Below are positions 1 through 7,809 of a stretch of DNA of 64,000 nt, piece after piece. Made by a program: the position numbers and the translations under genes. The notes under the pieces were generated by a model. That model was not told the DNA's origin and did not search any database. It saw nothing but the letters and a program-made list of their open reading frames with translations. Position 1 is the stretch's first letter. Every line of letters starts with the position of its first letter. The DNA lies in contig CAXXOK010000007.1 of assembly GCA_963664595.2 (NCBI GenBank), positions 186,001 through 250,000 on the forward strand, given 5' to 3'. The DNA is from CAXXOK01 sp963664595 (GTDB lineage: Bacteria; Bacillota; Clostridia; Christensenellales; Aristaeellaceae).

Positions 1-837
1 TCACAAAAGGAGGGGCGCGCGTATGCAAAGGCAATCGCGGATCATCGCGACGATGAGAACGCAGTTGCGGAAATTTTGACGCAAGCGCTGCGTGCAACGC
101 CGGCCGAGCTAGCCGACGACCAGCAGGAAATGAAGCGGCTGTTTGCGGGCAATGCCGATGAACAGGCGATTTTTACGTGGCTGATGCAGCGTGCTAAAAT
201 CACCCCCAAGCAGGCGAACCGGCGTGCGGTTGAGCTGCTGCGCATGGTAAAAATACCCGAGCCGGAAAAACGGATGCGGCAGTATATATTCCAATGCAGC
301 GGCGGCATGCGGCAGCGCGTGATGATTGCGATGGCGCTGGCCTGCCGGCCCAAGCTGGTGATTGCCGATGAGCCCACCACCGCACTGGACGTCACGATAA
401 AAACGGAAATCCTGGATCTGCTGGTTTCCCTGACCAAGCAACTGGGAACCTCCATCATTCTGATTACGCACGATCTGGCAACCGTCGCATCCTATGCCGA
501 CCACATAGGCGTTATGTACGGCGGGCAGTTTGTGGAAAAGGGAACCAGCGAGCATATATTTTATGAGTCCCAGCATCCGTATACCAAGGGCCTGCTGAAA
601 GCCGTGCCGCGGTTGGATCTGCCAAAAACGCAGCAGCTCACGACCATTCCCGGTTCACCGCCCAACCCCTTGCATATGCCGCAAGGCTGCGCCTTCGGGC
701 CGCGATGCCCGCATTGCATGGAAATCTGCAAGCTGGAAATGCCCCCCGAAACAACGGTCTCGCAAGGTCACACGACACGCTGCTGGCTCAACGATCCGCG
801 TGCGGCAATAAGCCAGGGAGGTGACAGGAATGATTGA
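1..837 (+). CDS. Oligopeptide/dipeptide ABC transporter ATP-binding protein, 5' part outside window (OppD/DppD-like)
   Basis: The reading frame is open from base 1 to the stop at 837, so the N-terminus with the Walker A loop lies before the window. Visible parts are the ABC signature SGGMRQRVMIA, Walker B LVIADEPTTALD, the switch histidine in LITHDLA, and the cysteine-containing C-terminal extension (CAFGPRCPHCMEIC) that is usual in Opp/Dpp ATPases. It would energise peptide uptake from the cytoplasmic face together with the next gene, which overlaps it by 8 nt. Permeases and binding protein are presumably upstream. The family call is firm. The substrate class (peptide rather than nickel or another solute) is supported by the peptidase downstream. 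Confidence 0.9.
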   Translation, partial: SQKEGRAYAKAIADHRDDENAVAEILTQALRATPAELADDQQEMKRLFAGNADEQAIFTWLMQRAKITPKQANRRAVELLRMVKIPEPEKRMRQYIFQCSGGMRQRVMIAMALACRPKLVIADEPTTALDVTIKTEILDLLVSLTKQLGTSIILITHDLATVASYADHIGVMYGGQFVEKGTSEHIFYESQHPYTKGLLKAVPRLDLPKTQQLTTIPGSPPNPLHMPQGCAFGPRCPHCMEICKLEMPPETTVSQGHTTRCWLNDPRAAISQGGDRND

Positions 838-1810
838 ACCGTTGATCTCCACAGAGAATCTCTGCGTAGATTTTGCTTTGGATAAACACCATGTGCTGCA
901 TGCGTTAAGCGCCGTCAATCTTTCTGTATTCCCCGGCGAAACGGTAGGGCTGGTGGGAGAAAGCGGCTGCGGAAAAACCACGCTGGGCCGTACGATGAAG
1001 GGGTTGTATCCTGCAAAATCCGGGACAGTATTCTACAGGGGACAATCGATCACGGCAATGAATCGCACCCGACGGGCAGCCTTTACCAAAGAAACACAAA
1101 TGATCTTTCAAGACCCCTATTCCTCGCTGGATCCCCGGATGACGGTGCGCGATATCGTACGGGAAGGAATGCGCGCGCATCAAATGGGATCACGAAAGCA
1201 GCAAAGTGAGCGTGTGAGCGAGCTGCTGGAAATCGTCGGCTTGAGCCGCGAACATGCCAACCGCTTTCCGCACGAGTTTTCCGGCGGGCAGCGGCAGCGC
1301 ATCGGCATTGCCCGCGCGCTGGCACTGGAGCCGAAATTTATCATCTGTGATGAGCCGACGTCGGCATTGGATGTATCCATCCAGGCGCAGGTGATTACCC
1401 TGCTCAAATCATTGCAGCAAAACATGAACCTGACCTATTTGTTCATCTCGCATGATTTGGCTATGGTCAAGTACATCTGCGATCGGATTGTAGTCATGTA
1501 CCTGGGGGAAATTGTGGAAATTGCTCCCAGTGAAGAGCTGTATCGAAATCCGATGCACCCATATACCCGCACCTTGATTTCCGCAATTCAGGTGCCCGAT
1601 CCCAAAGCGGAGGCAAAGCGCAAACGGATTCACATGAAGGGCGACCTACCCAGCCTGATGGAGATGGACACCGTCGGATGTAAATTCTATCATCGCTGTC
1701 CTTGCGCCACCGACGCATGCAGGCAAAACACGCCGGTTCTTCAGGAAGTATCCGAAGGCCATTACACCGCATGCGCTCGGGGAGCCATGCTGACGGAGAG
1801 TGACAGATAA
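830..1810 (+). CDS. Oligopeptide/dipeptide ABC transporter ATP-binding protein (OppF/DppF-like)
   Basis: This is the second ATPase of a peptide importer, of normal length for OppF (326 aa). Walker A is GESGCGKTTLG, the signature is FSGGQRQRIGIARALAL, Walker B is FIICDEPTSALD, followed by LFISHDLAMVKYICDRI and the C-terminal oligopeptide-transporter domain with cysteines (CKFYHRCPCATDAC). The start at 830 is chosen because GGGAGGTG lies 8 bases upstream; it overlaps the stop of the previous gene, indicating coupled translation. The stop codon abuts the start of the peptidase at 1811, so import and intracellular peptide hydrolysis are probably one operon. Confidence 0.92.
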   Translation: MIEPLISTENLCVDFALDKHHVLHALSAVNLSVFPGETVGLVGESGCGKTTLGRTMKGLYPAKSGTVFYRGQSITAMNRTRRAAFTKETQMIFQDPYSSLDPRMTVRDIVREGMRAHQMGSRKQQSERVSELLEIVGLSREHANRFPHEFSGGQRQRIGIARALALEPKFIICDEPTSALDVSIQAQVITLLKSLQQNMNLTYLFISHDLAMVKYICDRIVVMYLGEIVEIAPSEELYRNPMHPYTRTLISAIQVPDPKAEAKRKRIHMKGDLPSLMEMDTVGCKFYHRCPCATDACRQNTPVLQEVSEGHYTACARGAMLTESDR

Positions 1811-3106
1811 ATGCGTAGTAACAATGAAGCGAGTACCCTCCCCCTCGCATACAGGGAACAGGCCGTTCTTTGGGACGAGGTGCTTGAGGATCGGCTGGAA
1901 ACGGTGATGCCTGCGGCGATGAAGGCTGGAAACCTTGATATGTGGCTAACGATAACCAGCGAGAATAACGAAGACCCCGTGGGCCGCTCGCTGCTTCCCG
2001 CTGCGCTGCTGGAGCCCAGAGGGCTCATGATGATGCTGTTTATCAGAAACGACAGCACGGTGCGGCGGATCAGCCTTTCCCGCCCTTGCGGCATTGAACA
2101 TCTGTATGAAAACCCGTGGTACAATATTGGGCCGGGTACGGATTGGAAAGGCCATCAGATTACGGCCCCTGCCCTATCCCAGTGGGCCTGCCTGCGGGAA
2201 CTTGTGGATGATGTAAAGCCGGAACGAATCGGCATCAACCATAGCCTTGCCGTTTCCGCAGCCAACGGCCTGCGGGCAAGCGACAGGGATATGCTGCTGG
2301 AAGCTCTGGGAGACGCGTATGCCGCGTGTCTGACGAGCTCGCAGGATACGTTGGTGTATTGGATGGAAACGCGCACGCCCCGGGAGATTGACCAGTACCG
2401 TACCGCCGTCGCCATTGCGCACGGCATTATCGAGGAAACGTTCACCGCTGGCCATATCAAGCCTTATGAGACCACGAACGATGATTTACGCTTTCATATG
2501 ATGCAAAGCGCCGCCAATCTCGGCCTCATGCCGACGTTTGACTGTACCGTGGCGGTGTTCCGCCATGGTTTGCAGGGGATGCATAACGAGACGATCGTGA
2601 TCGAACCGGGAGACGTGGTGCATTGTGATTTTGGACTGCGTTACATGAATTTGTGCACGGATGCGCAGGAGCTGGCCTATGTACGCAAGCCCGGGGAAGC
2701 AAGCCCGCCTGAAGGCCTGTGCAACGCACTGCGGCAGACGAATCAGCTGCAAACGATTGTAATGGAGTGTATGCGGCCTGGCGCAAGCGGCAACGACGCC
2801 CTTCGCAACGCAAGGCAGGAAGCCGCACGGCAGGGAATCGACGCGACGATCTATTGCCATCCAATCGGCTATCACCCGCACGCGGCGGGGCCGTCGGTTG
2901 GGCGGTTCAGCAGCCAACAGCCCTCTGCGGCAGGAGAATTGATTTTCCGGTCTTACAGCGCCCATGCGCTGGAGCTGAACGCGAAGATCCCGGTGCCGGA
3001 GTGGGACGGGCAAACCCTGATGTGCTGCCTTGAAAGCGAAATATGGATTGCTCCGGAGGAAACAAGGTACCTATACCGCCAGCCAACGGCATTTCACATC
3101 GTATAA
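1811..3106 (+). CDS. M24 family metallopeptidase (Xaa-Pro aminopeptidase-like)
   Basis: 431 residues with the pita-bread peptidase fold signature in the second half: the two metal aspartates in HCDFGLRYMNLCTDAQEL, the histidine in YCHPIGYHPHA, and the glutamates in AHALELNAK and CLESEIWIAPEE. All five expected metal ligands therefore appear present. Members of this family remove N-terminal residues from peptides, often next to proline, using two metal ions in the cytoplasm. The N-terminal half is the usual creatinase-like lobe. It starts immediately after the oppF-like stop (TAAATG), so it is translationally linked to peptide import. The exact peptide preference cannot be read. Confidence 0.85.
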   Translation: MRSNNEASTLPLAYREQAVLWDEVLEDRLETVMPAAMKAGNLDMWLTITSENNEDPVGRSLLPAALLEPRGLMMMLFIRNDSTVRRISLSRPCGIEHLYENPWYNIGPGTDWKGHQITAPALSQWACLRELVDDVKPERIGINHSLAVSAANGLRASDRDMLLEALGDAYAACLTSSQDTLVYWMETRTPREIDQYRTAVAIAHGIIEETFTAGHIKPYETTNDDLRFHMMQSAANLGLMPTFDCTVAVFRHGLQGMHNETIVIEPGDVVHCDFGLRYMNLCTDAQELAYVRKPGEASPPEGLCNALRQTNQLQTIVMECMRPGASGNDALRNARQEAARQGIDATIYCHPIGYHPHAAGPSVGRFSSQQPSAAGELIFRSYSAHALELNAKIPVPEWDGQTLMCCLESEIWIAPEETRYLYRQPTAFHIV

Positions 3107-3119
3107 CAAGGAGAGAGAC

Positions 3120-4328
3120 ATGCGTATTCTTGATAAAGTCAATCCAAACTTCCGCGGCATCGAGGGCGGTTTGTTTACCGCCGTCGCAAAGGCAGACGTC
3201 GGCGGCTCGGCGGCCGCGTTGGCGGCAAACGGCGTGGATTTAATGGCTTGGGCGGATCCGTTTTTTCCCGATCCTTCCCTGCCGGAGCCCGTGCGGGATG
3301 CGATGGTGCAATCCATCACCAATGGAGACGCGGTGCACTATACCATGCCGATCGGAAACGTGGAGCTTAAACAGGAGATTGCAAAGAAATTGCAGGCATA
3401 CAACCACCTGAGCGTGGAAGCCCAGCGCAATATTTTGATCACCCCAGGTTCGGATTCCGGTCTCTTTTTTGCCATGCTGCCACTGTTGAGCCCCGGCGAC
3501 GAGGTGCTGGTACCGGATCCAAGCTATCCCAGCAATTTTCTGAACCCCCAGCTGATGGGCGCGGTTTGCGTGCCTTTTCCGCTGGACGCAGAAAATGACT
3601 ATACCCTCGATATCAGCGCCATGGAAGCGCGCGTTACATCCAAAACCAAGATGGTGCTGATCAGCCACCCCAACAATCCGACGGGAACCGTGTTTTCGGA
3701 AGCGTCGCTGCTTGCGTTACGTGATTTCATAATTCGTCACGATTTGGTTTTAGTCTGTGACCAGGCATTTGAAGACATCATTTTCGACGGTCTGCAGATG
3801 GTGACACCGGCATCGCTGCCGGGCATGTGGGAACGAACGGTTACCGTGTTCTCCCTGTCCAAGGGAATGGGGCTCAGCGGGCTGCGGGTTGGATACATCG
3901 TGGCGGACGAGCATCTGATGGATATTTACTACGGCTGTGCGGTGAACGTGATTGGTGCAACCAATACCGCCGCGCAGGCCGGCGCTATCGCAGCGTTCCG
4001 GCATCCTGAAATTCTGGAGCGCAACCGTGAAGCACTGCGCAAGCGCCGAGATATGGCGGAGCAAGCTTTTTCTGGTATTCCCGGCGTAAAAGCTCATCCT
4101 ATCCAGAGCGGCTTTTTATCATGGCTGGATGTATCGGCATTGGGTCCGTCCCAGGAGGTTGCCGCGTATCTGCTAAAGCATGCGCGCGTATTGGTCAACG
4201 ACGGAACTGCCTACGGGGCCCAGGGCGAGGGGCATCTGCGGATCGTGCACGGATGCTTTCGGGACGATCAGCAGGCGCAGGAGGCCTTTTCCCGTATCCG
4301 TCAGGCGCTGCTGGATTGGAAGCAATAG
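3120..4328 (+). CDS. PLP-dependent aminotransferase, class I/II
   Basis: 402 residues. The start at 3120 has AAGGAGAG eight bases upstream; the in-frame extension to 3030 overlaps the peptidase gene and is unlikely. Aspartate-aminotransferase fold motifs are visible: HPNNPTGTVFS (substrate/PLP asparagine), CDQAFEDIIFDG (ring-stacking aspartate), and SLSKGMGLSGLRVGYI with the PLP-binding lysine. The C-terminal RIVHGCFRDD contains the arginine that binds the substrate carboxylate. It probably transaminates an amino acid released from the imported peptides, as last gene of the operon. Which amino acid is not evident. Confidence 0.85.
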   Translation: MRILDKVNPNFRGIEGGLFTAVAKADVGGSAAALAANGVDLMAWADPFFPDPSLPEPVRDAMVQSITNGDAVHYTMPIGNVELKQEIAKKLQAYNHLSVEAQRNILITPGSDSGLFFAMLPLLSPGDEVLVPDPSYPSNFLNPQLMGAVCVPFPLDAENDYTLDISAMEARVTSKTKMVLISHPNNPTGTVFSEASLLALRDFIIRHDLVLVCDQAFEDIIFDGLQMVTPASLPGMWERTVTVFSLSKGMGLSGLRVGYIVADEHLMDIYYGCAVNVIGATNTAAQAGAIAAFRHPEILERNREALRKRRDMAEQAFSGIPGVKAHPIQSGFLSWLDVSALGPSQEVAAYLLKHARVLVNDGTAYGAQGEGHLRIVHGCFRDDQQAQEAFSRIRQALLDWKQ

Positions 4329-4545
4329 CGATTTTGGATGTTGCGGCTGCTTAGATACGCGTAGCACGTTTCATGGCGTGATATGGCAAACCATATGACC
4401 AAGATAAACGGAAAAGACTCCAATGCTGCCTTCTGCATGCCGCCGATTGATCCCATTATACGGGATAGCGGATTTCCAACAGTTGGTCGGATAGGAGTTA
4501 TAAGGTGCATCCATTTCTGAGTTCAACCAGAGACAGGTGCTCGAA

Positions 4546-4620
4546 GGCACCGTGATCAATATATACCCCGTATAACCAATGGCAAACGTACAGGGGACAG
4601 CACGGCATCGAAAGCAGTAT
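4546..4620 (+). pseudogene. Relic of a phage integrase C-terminal segment
   Basis: About 75 bases align with the intact integrase of the prophage at about 42908-42984. The last 50 positions match at roughly 41 by eye, including the identical end TCGAAAGCAGTAT. Translated in the right frame it gives YNQWQTYRGQHGIESS against YNQWQSYRDQHGIESS. A two-base deletion just upstream breaks the frame, and similarity stops before the catalytic HxxR motif. It sits about 120 bp left of an ssrA-end repeat, the place where an integrase would lie in an older element integrated at the same site. Confidence 0.7.
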
Positions 4621-4650
4621 AGCCCCGGAGCATGTTCTCCGGGGCTTTGT
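4621..4650 (+). terminator. Rho-independent terminator-like hairpin
   Basis: A perfect 10-bp stem, AGCCCCGGAG with CTCCGGGGCT, closes a 6-base loop and is followed on the + strand by TTTGTTT. It may end transcription of the peptide operon or of the lost element to its left. Confidence 0.7.
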
Positions 4651-4702
4651 TTGCCAACAGATTGCAAAATTGTGTGGTAATAGGTGTGGTATGGATAAAG
4701 AA

Positions 4703-4736
4703 AAACGCCTATGTAATCCTTATTACATAGGCGTTT
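4703..4736 (-). terminator. Long terminator hairpin adjoining the leftmost ssrA-end repeat
   Basis: A perfect 15-bp stem (AAACGCCTATGTAAT with its complement) closes a CCTT loop. On the minus strand it is followed by TTTTTCTTT. It lies 4 bases from the ssrA 3'-end copy at 4741, which is where the terminator of an uninterrupted ssrA would be. Confidence 0.75.
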
Positions 4737-4740
4737 GCTA

Positions 4741-4764
4741 TGGTGGAGATGAGGGGAGTCGAAC
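4741..4764. repeat. Attachment-site repeat 1 (copy of the ssrA 3' end)
   Basis: 24 bases beginning TGGTGGAGATGAGG and ending GTCGAAC, identical to the 3' end of the tmRNA gene (T-arm, acceptor strand and CCA on the minus strand). Matching copies are at 10382 and 45218. It marks the left edge of element A. Confidence 0.85.
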
Positions 4765-4924
4765 TTTTGAGCACTATAATTCCTAGTACTTCCTGACACT
4801 TCCTGCGACACCCCATGATATCCCTGTATCCGTTGATTTATAAGGGTTTGTAAGTTCTTCTATGCATCGATACTCTGTAACCCTTACACCATAAGGGATA
4901 GGGCTGAAGTCGAGTTTGAGGGTA

Positions 4925-4948
4925 AGTGTGCGACCTAGTGTGCGACCT
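4925..4948 (+). repeat. Tandem 12-bp repeats, possible integrase arm sites
   Basis: Two perfect head-to-tail copies of AGTGTGCGACCT, about 180 bp inside the left repeat of element A. The prophage has comparable paired repeats (AGTGCGGCAT) just inside both of its ends, so these may be arm-type binding sites of a different integrase. Confidence 0.5.
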
Positions 4949-4980
4949 AGATACTGGTAATCTTTCCCATCTCATTGTCG

Positions 4981-5019
4981 ATTTACCCCCCCTCGTGTGC
5001 CAATTTACCCCCCTCGTGT
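4981..5019 (+). repeat. Direct repeat ATTTACCCCCCTCGTGT, 2 copies
   Basis: Near-identical 17-18-bp units start at 4981 and 5003, and a weaker third (TTTTACCCCTCT) lies near 5077. No gene is seen from 4765 to 5210; this repeat and the 12-bp repeats at 4925 are all I find there. Such units can be repeated ends of a lost insertion sequence or protein-binding sites. Confidence 0.45.
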
Positions 5020-5210
5020 ACTCTTGTCCGAAATATCTCCTGTGATATCCTGTAGTACGGAATATAAGGAGGATTTTACCCCTCTATCCCACTAAATACG
5101 AAGCATATATGTCGATCCGTTTCTTCCGATAATGACAGCATCTGTGTTAGCCCCTGTCCGATATTTATCCTCTAATCATCTCTAATACACTTTAATAAGA
5201 CCTTTTTGCG

Positions 5211-5618
5211 CTATATACCTTGAGGATCAATGCTATTCGCCCATTCCCAAAACCTTTGCTTAGATACCACAATTCTTCTACCTATTCTGATAATCGGAAA
5301 CACGCCGCTATTGGCTAAAGAATATGCTTGTCGTTTCCCAATCCCAAGCGTTTTCCTTATGTCCTCAACATTGTAAATACCAGCTTCAGTAATAGGTTTT
5401 GAATAGATGGATTGTTGGGTAGATGTGGTGGTCTGAGTCGAAGAACCATTATCCTTGTTGTCGAGATCACGCAGAGCAACTGACTCATTTCTTATGCCTT
5501 GCTCCGTTAAAGCTTTTTGAACTACCTCGATCACATCGATTTCAGTGTATCGGGTTTTCTCTTCCTGTAGCTCAAGTATTAGGAGCTGACGCTTGATTTC
5601 ACTCAGTAATTTTTCCAT
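5211..5618 (-). CDS. Excisionase-family helix-turn-helix protein
   Basis: 135 aa. The C-terminal ~50 residues are a MerR/Xis-type winged helix: YNVEDIRKTLGIGKRQAYSL then a wing with IIRIGRRIVVSKQRFWEW. The N-terminal ~70 residues are a charged helix and a Ser/Thr/Gln-rich linker (SSTQTTTSTQQS). Such proteins bend attachment-site DNA to direct excision or act as small regulators. It faces the left end of element A, a natural place for xis, but no integrase accompanies it. Divergent from the XRE gene at 5770. Confidence 0.7.
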   Translation of the reverse strand: MEKLLSEIKRQLLILELQEEKTRYTEIDVIEVVQKALTEQGIRNESVALRDLDNKDNGSSTQTTTSTQQSIYSKPITEAGIYNVEDIRKTLGIGKRQAYSLANSGVFPIIRIGRRIVVSKQRFWEWANSIDPQGI

Positions 5619-5675
5619 TTGACTTCAATTCTTTATTCCAATATTTCGCGATCCTTCTCGTAAAACAGCATAATC

Positions 5676-5739
5676 ACTATACCATATCTTATTTATAATA
5701 TCAACTATCAGTATAGTTTTATGTTGCCGATTGTATAGT
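5676..5739. promoter_or_regulatory. Candidate operators between the divergent HTH genes
   Basis: Three copies of the 7-mer GTATAGT: inverted at 5676-5682, direct at 5711-5717 and 5733-5739. They lie between the Xis-like gene and the XRE gene and are plausible binding sites for the XRE protein. TACAAT at about 5749 may be its -10 box. Confidence 0.45.
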
Positions 5740-5769
5740 TCTGCCCTGTACAATGAAGTAGGTGATTAT

Positions 5770-6066
5770 ATGAATCGATGCATATCAGAAAACATCAAGC
5801 AATTACGAGAAGCAAAGAAAATGACCCAATCCGATCTTGCAGAACGAGTAGGCGTTACTAGTGCCACGATATCATCCTATGAGGTCGGCACAAGAATGCC
5901 CTCGTTTGATGTGCTGATAAAAATCGCAAAGCTATTTCATGTGTCCACGGATAATCTATTGGGGCTTGATCAAAAATTAGTTTTTGATGTATCAGAGCTT
6001 ACTACACAACAGAGAGCTGCTATTCAAGAGATTATTCTTCTTTTTCAAGAACAGAATGATAAATGA
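5770..6066 (+). CDS. XRE-family transcriptional regulator
   Basis: 98 aa. The HTH spans about residues 6-60 (IKQLREAKKMTQSDLAERVGV..ISSYEVGTRMPS), the textbook Cro/CI type, with a short helical tail after LLGLDQK. The start at 5770 is preferred over the frame's earlier start because GTAGGTGAT lies 4-12 bases before it. It probably represses the Xis-like gene and itself through the GTATAGT repeats upstream, keeping element A quiet. Confidence 0.85.
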   Translation: MNRCISENIKQLREAKKMTQSDLAERVGVTSATISSYEVGTRMPSFDVLIKIAKLFHVSTDNLLGLDQKLVFDVSELTTQQRAAIQEIILLFQEQNDK

Positions 6067-6095
6067 TCAAGACGACAACAACATATACGATTACA

Positions 6096-6293
6096 ACAGA
6101 TTTATTTCGGAAATGAAAACGAAATAGATAAGATTCTCACAAGTAAATCAAACATTAAATTCCCCGTCTTTGGTGATCCCAACGCCATAAACGATCAATT
6201 TGAAGAAGTGAAACAATTTGCACGCTTCATACGAGAACGCGATAAAAACAAACGTACAGAATATTTCGAACCTACAGAAGCAACAATATAGCC
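6096..6293 (+). pseudogene. Short ORF copy 1 without clear start (GDPNA..FEEVKQF family)
   Basis: The frame encodes DKILTSKSNIKFPVFGDPNA followed by INDQFEEVKQFARFIRERDKN and a 13-residue tail to the stop near 6291. No ATG with a ribosome site leads it; the frame opens shortly after the XRE stop. A closely similar 39-aa ORF lies at 7169-7288. I do not recognise the family. It may be the surviving end of a degraded gene, or a tail lost from the XRE protein by frameshift. Confidence 0.45.
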
Positions 6294-6395
6294 ATTACAT
6301 CGGACAAAACCGAACATTCAGTCGATAACATATATTCTATATGAACGTTTATTGCTACGTTCTATTCAAGTAAAACTATTTAGGGCTATAACAAA

Positions 6396-7004
6396 TTACA
6401 TATTTTCATCCTCCAATTCAGTATGAGAATGAGAAGCAATGATTTTTAAGGCTTCGCTGAGTTTTTTAAGTTCTTTAGTTTGTGTTTTCACTTCTGTGAG
6501 TAAATCCTCAAAATCACTGTTGACTGAGAAGAAGGTTGCATATCTTTCTAAATCAATTGAAATATCATCATGATAAGTTTTTGTTCCATCAGAATAATTT
6601 ATATGCCCTGTCAGAGGGGCTTTGTTCTTGTTATGTAGATATTTGTTAGTGCCAAAAGGCAAGTCGTAATGCTGTCCAATCCCGATAATACATTCATTTT
6701 CTTTTTGTGTATCCAATATAGATCGGATACTGGGTTCATTTATGCTGTCGATAAATTTTTGTCCTATCTGTATAATGGTATGGCTTGCTATACGTTTACC
6801 ATGATTCGTAAATCTGAGCACAAAAAAAGATCTTTTTAAATAAATCACCTCAGCAGTAATGTAAGGCCGGTTTTCTGAATTATATTGACGTTTCATCTCT
6901 TCTGTCTGCTCTCTAGATGCCCTTGCTGAACGGTAATTAGAACAACTGATAAATATTGTAGCGACAACATAAACAGCAGTCAGTGCGATTGATAACCATT
7001 CCAT
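6396..7004 (-). CDS. Membrane-anchored protein of unknown function
   Basis: 202 aa. One N-terminal transmembrane helix (about residues 4-22, WLSIALTAVYVVATIFISC), then a basic stretch with SARASREQTEEMKRQ, a beta-rich middle (RPYITAEVIYLKRSFFVLRFTNHG), and a C-terminal coiled-coil-like helix (LLTEVKTQTKELKKLSEAL). The start at 7004 follows GGAGG by 8 bases. Proteins of this plan are common in AT-rich accessory regions, function unknown. Whether it works with the ATPase of element A cannot be told; it is a separate transcription unit. Confidence 0.6.
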   Translation of the reverse strand: MEWLSIALTAVYVVATIFISCSNYRSARASREQTEEMKRQYNSENRPYITAEVIYLKRSFFVLRFTNHGKRIASHTIIQIGQKFIDSINEPSIRSILDTQKENECIIGIGQHYDLPFGTNKYLHNKNKAPLTGHINYSDGTKTYHDDISIDLERYATFFSVNSDFEDLLTEVKTQTKELKKLSEALKIIASHSHTELEDENM

Positions 7005-7168
7005 TATCGTAACCTCCACAAAATGTTAAACACTCAATAATCTATAAGAAATCCCAGTTGTTCTTTTAGATGTTCCATATAAAAAAATTATCATCTATCA
7101 ATAAACACACCCCTCGTCAAGTATATACAACTTATTATACACAATTAAGGTAATAAATGATACTTAAG

Positions 7169-7288
7169 ATGCTCACAAGCAAATCAGACATTAAGCTCGC
7201 CGTCTTTGGTGATCCCAACGCCACCGATGCCCAGTTTGAGGAAGTCAAGCAGTTCGCTCAATTTATTCATGCACGCGATAAAAAATAG
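7169..7288 (+). CDS. Short ORF copy 2, 39 aa (GDPNA..FEEVKQF family)
   Basis: It encodes MLTSKSDIKLAVFGDPNA then TDAQFEEVKQFAQFIHARDKK. It repeats the segment at about 6150-6270 with many silent and some amino-acid changes, so selection for the peptide is likely. The ribosome site is weak. It precedes the antitoxin-like gene at 7367 by 78 bp. Confidence 0.45.
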   Translation: MLTSKSDIKLAVFGDPNATDAQFEEVKQFAQFIHARDKK

Positions 7289-7366
7289 GTTTCAACCACA
7301 AAAGCATTCCCTTGGCAAGGGATAACATATATGCTATCATATGAGAACTGAAAGGAGTGCTGAGTA

Positions 7367-7657
7367 ATGGCTAAGAATGGTATTAGATGGACACCAGAAC
7401 TCGAAAGAGAATTGTTTACACCGGAAGAAATTGAAAACAACAATTTAAAAGTAGCTCTACTTTGTGCTCTGATAGATGCACGTCAGAAAAAAGGAATCAG
7501 TCAGCGCGAGCTTGAAGCTCTTAGCGGAATTAGCCAAACATCCATAGCTAGGATCGAAAGCGGAGTTACAAATAACCCAACACTTGAAACGCTATTTAAA
7601 CTCCTTGTACCACTTGGTATGACTTTGAAGATTGTTCCAATTTTATCAAGCTACTGA
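7367..7657 (+). CDS. HigA-like HTH protein (orphan antitoxin or regulator)
   Basis: 96 aa. An HTH_3 domain in the C-terminal two thirds (ISQRELEALSGISQTSIARIESGVTNNPTLETLFKLL) ends in a short strand (MTLKIVPI), as in antitoxins of HigBA/RelBE type. GAAAGGAG lies 10 bases before the ATG. No RelE/HigB-like toxin is beside it: the bases before it hold only the 39-aa ORF, and 7658-7809 has no good gene. Either the toxin was lost or the protein is a plain regulator. Confidence 0.7.
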   Translation: MAKNGIRWTPELERELFTPEEIENNNLKVALLCALIDARQKKGISQRELEALSGISQTSIARIESGVTNNPTLETLFKLLVPLGMTLKIVPILSSY

Positions 7658-7809
7658 CATAAAAGCATTTGAATATGTACGATCTGATCAAAATGCAATT
7701 TCCCTGATGAATATAATAACAAGCGCTTGAATAATGAAGATCAATCATATCTCTCAACTTAATCCCATCATCACACCGAGCAAGTAAATCACTTGCTATC
7801 ATTTTGTAA

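Larger units (their letters stand above)
4329..4740. other. Gene-poor stretch after the peptide operon
   Basis: No credible coding region of its own. It holds a short integrase relic at about 4546-4620, a GC-rich hairpin at 4621-4646 and a long perfect hairpin at 4703-4736 touching the first ssrA-end repeat. It looks like scar sequence left by an older insertion. Confidence 0.6.
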
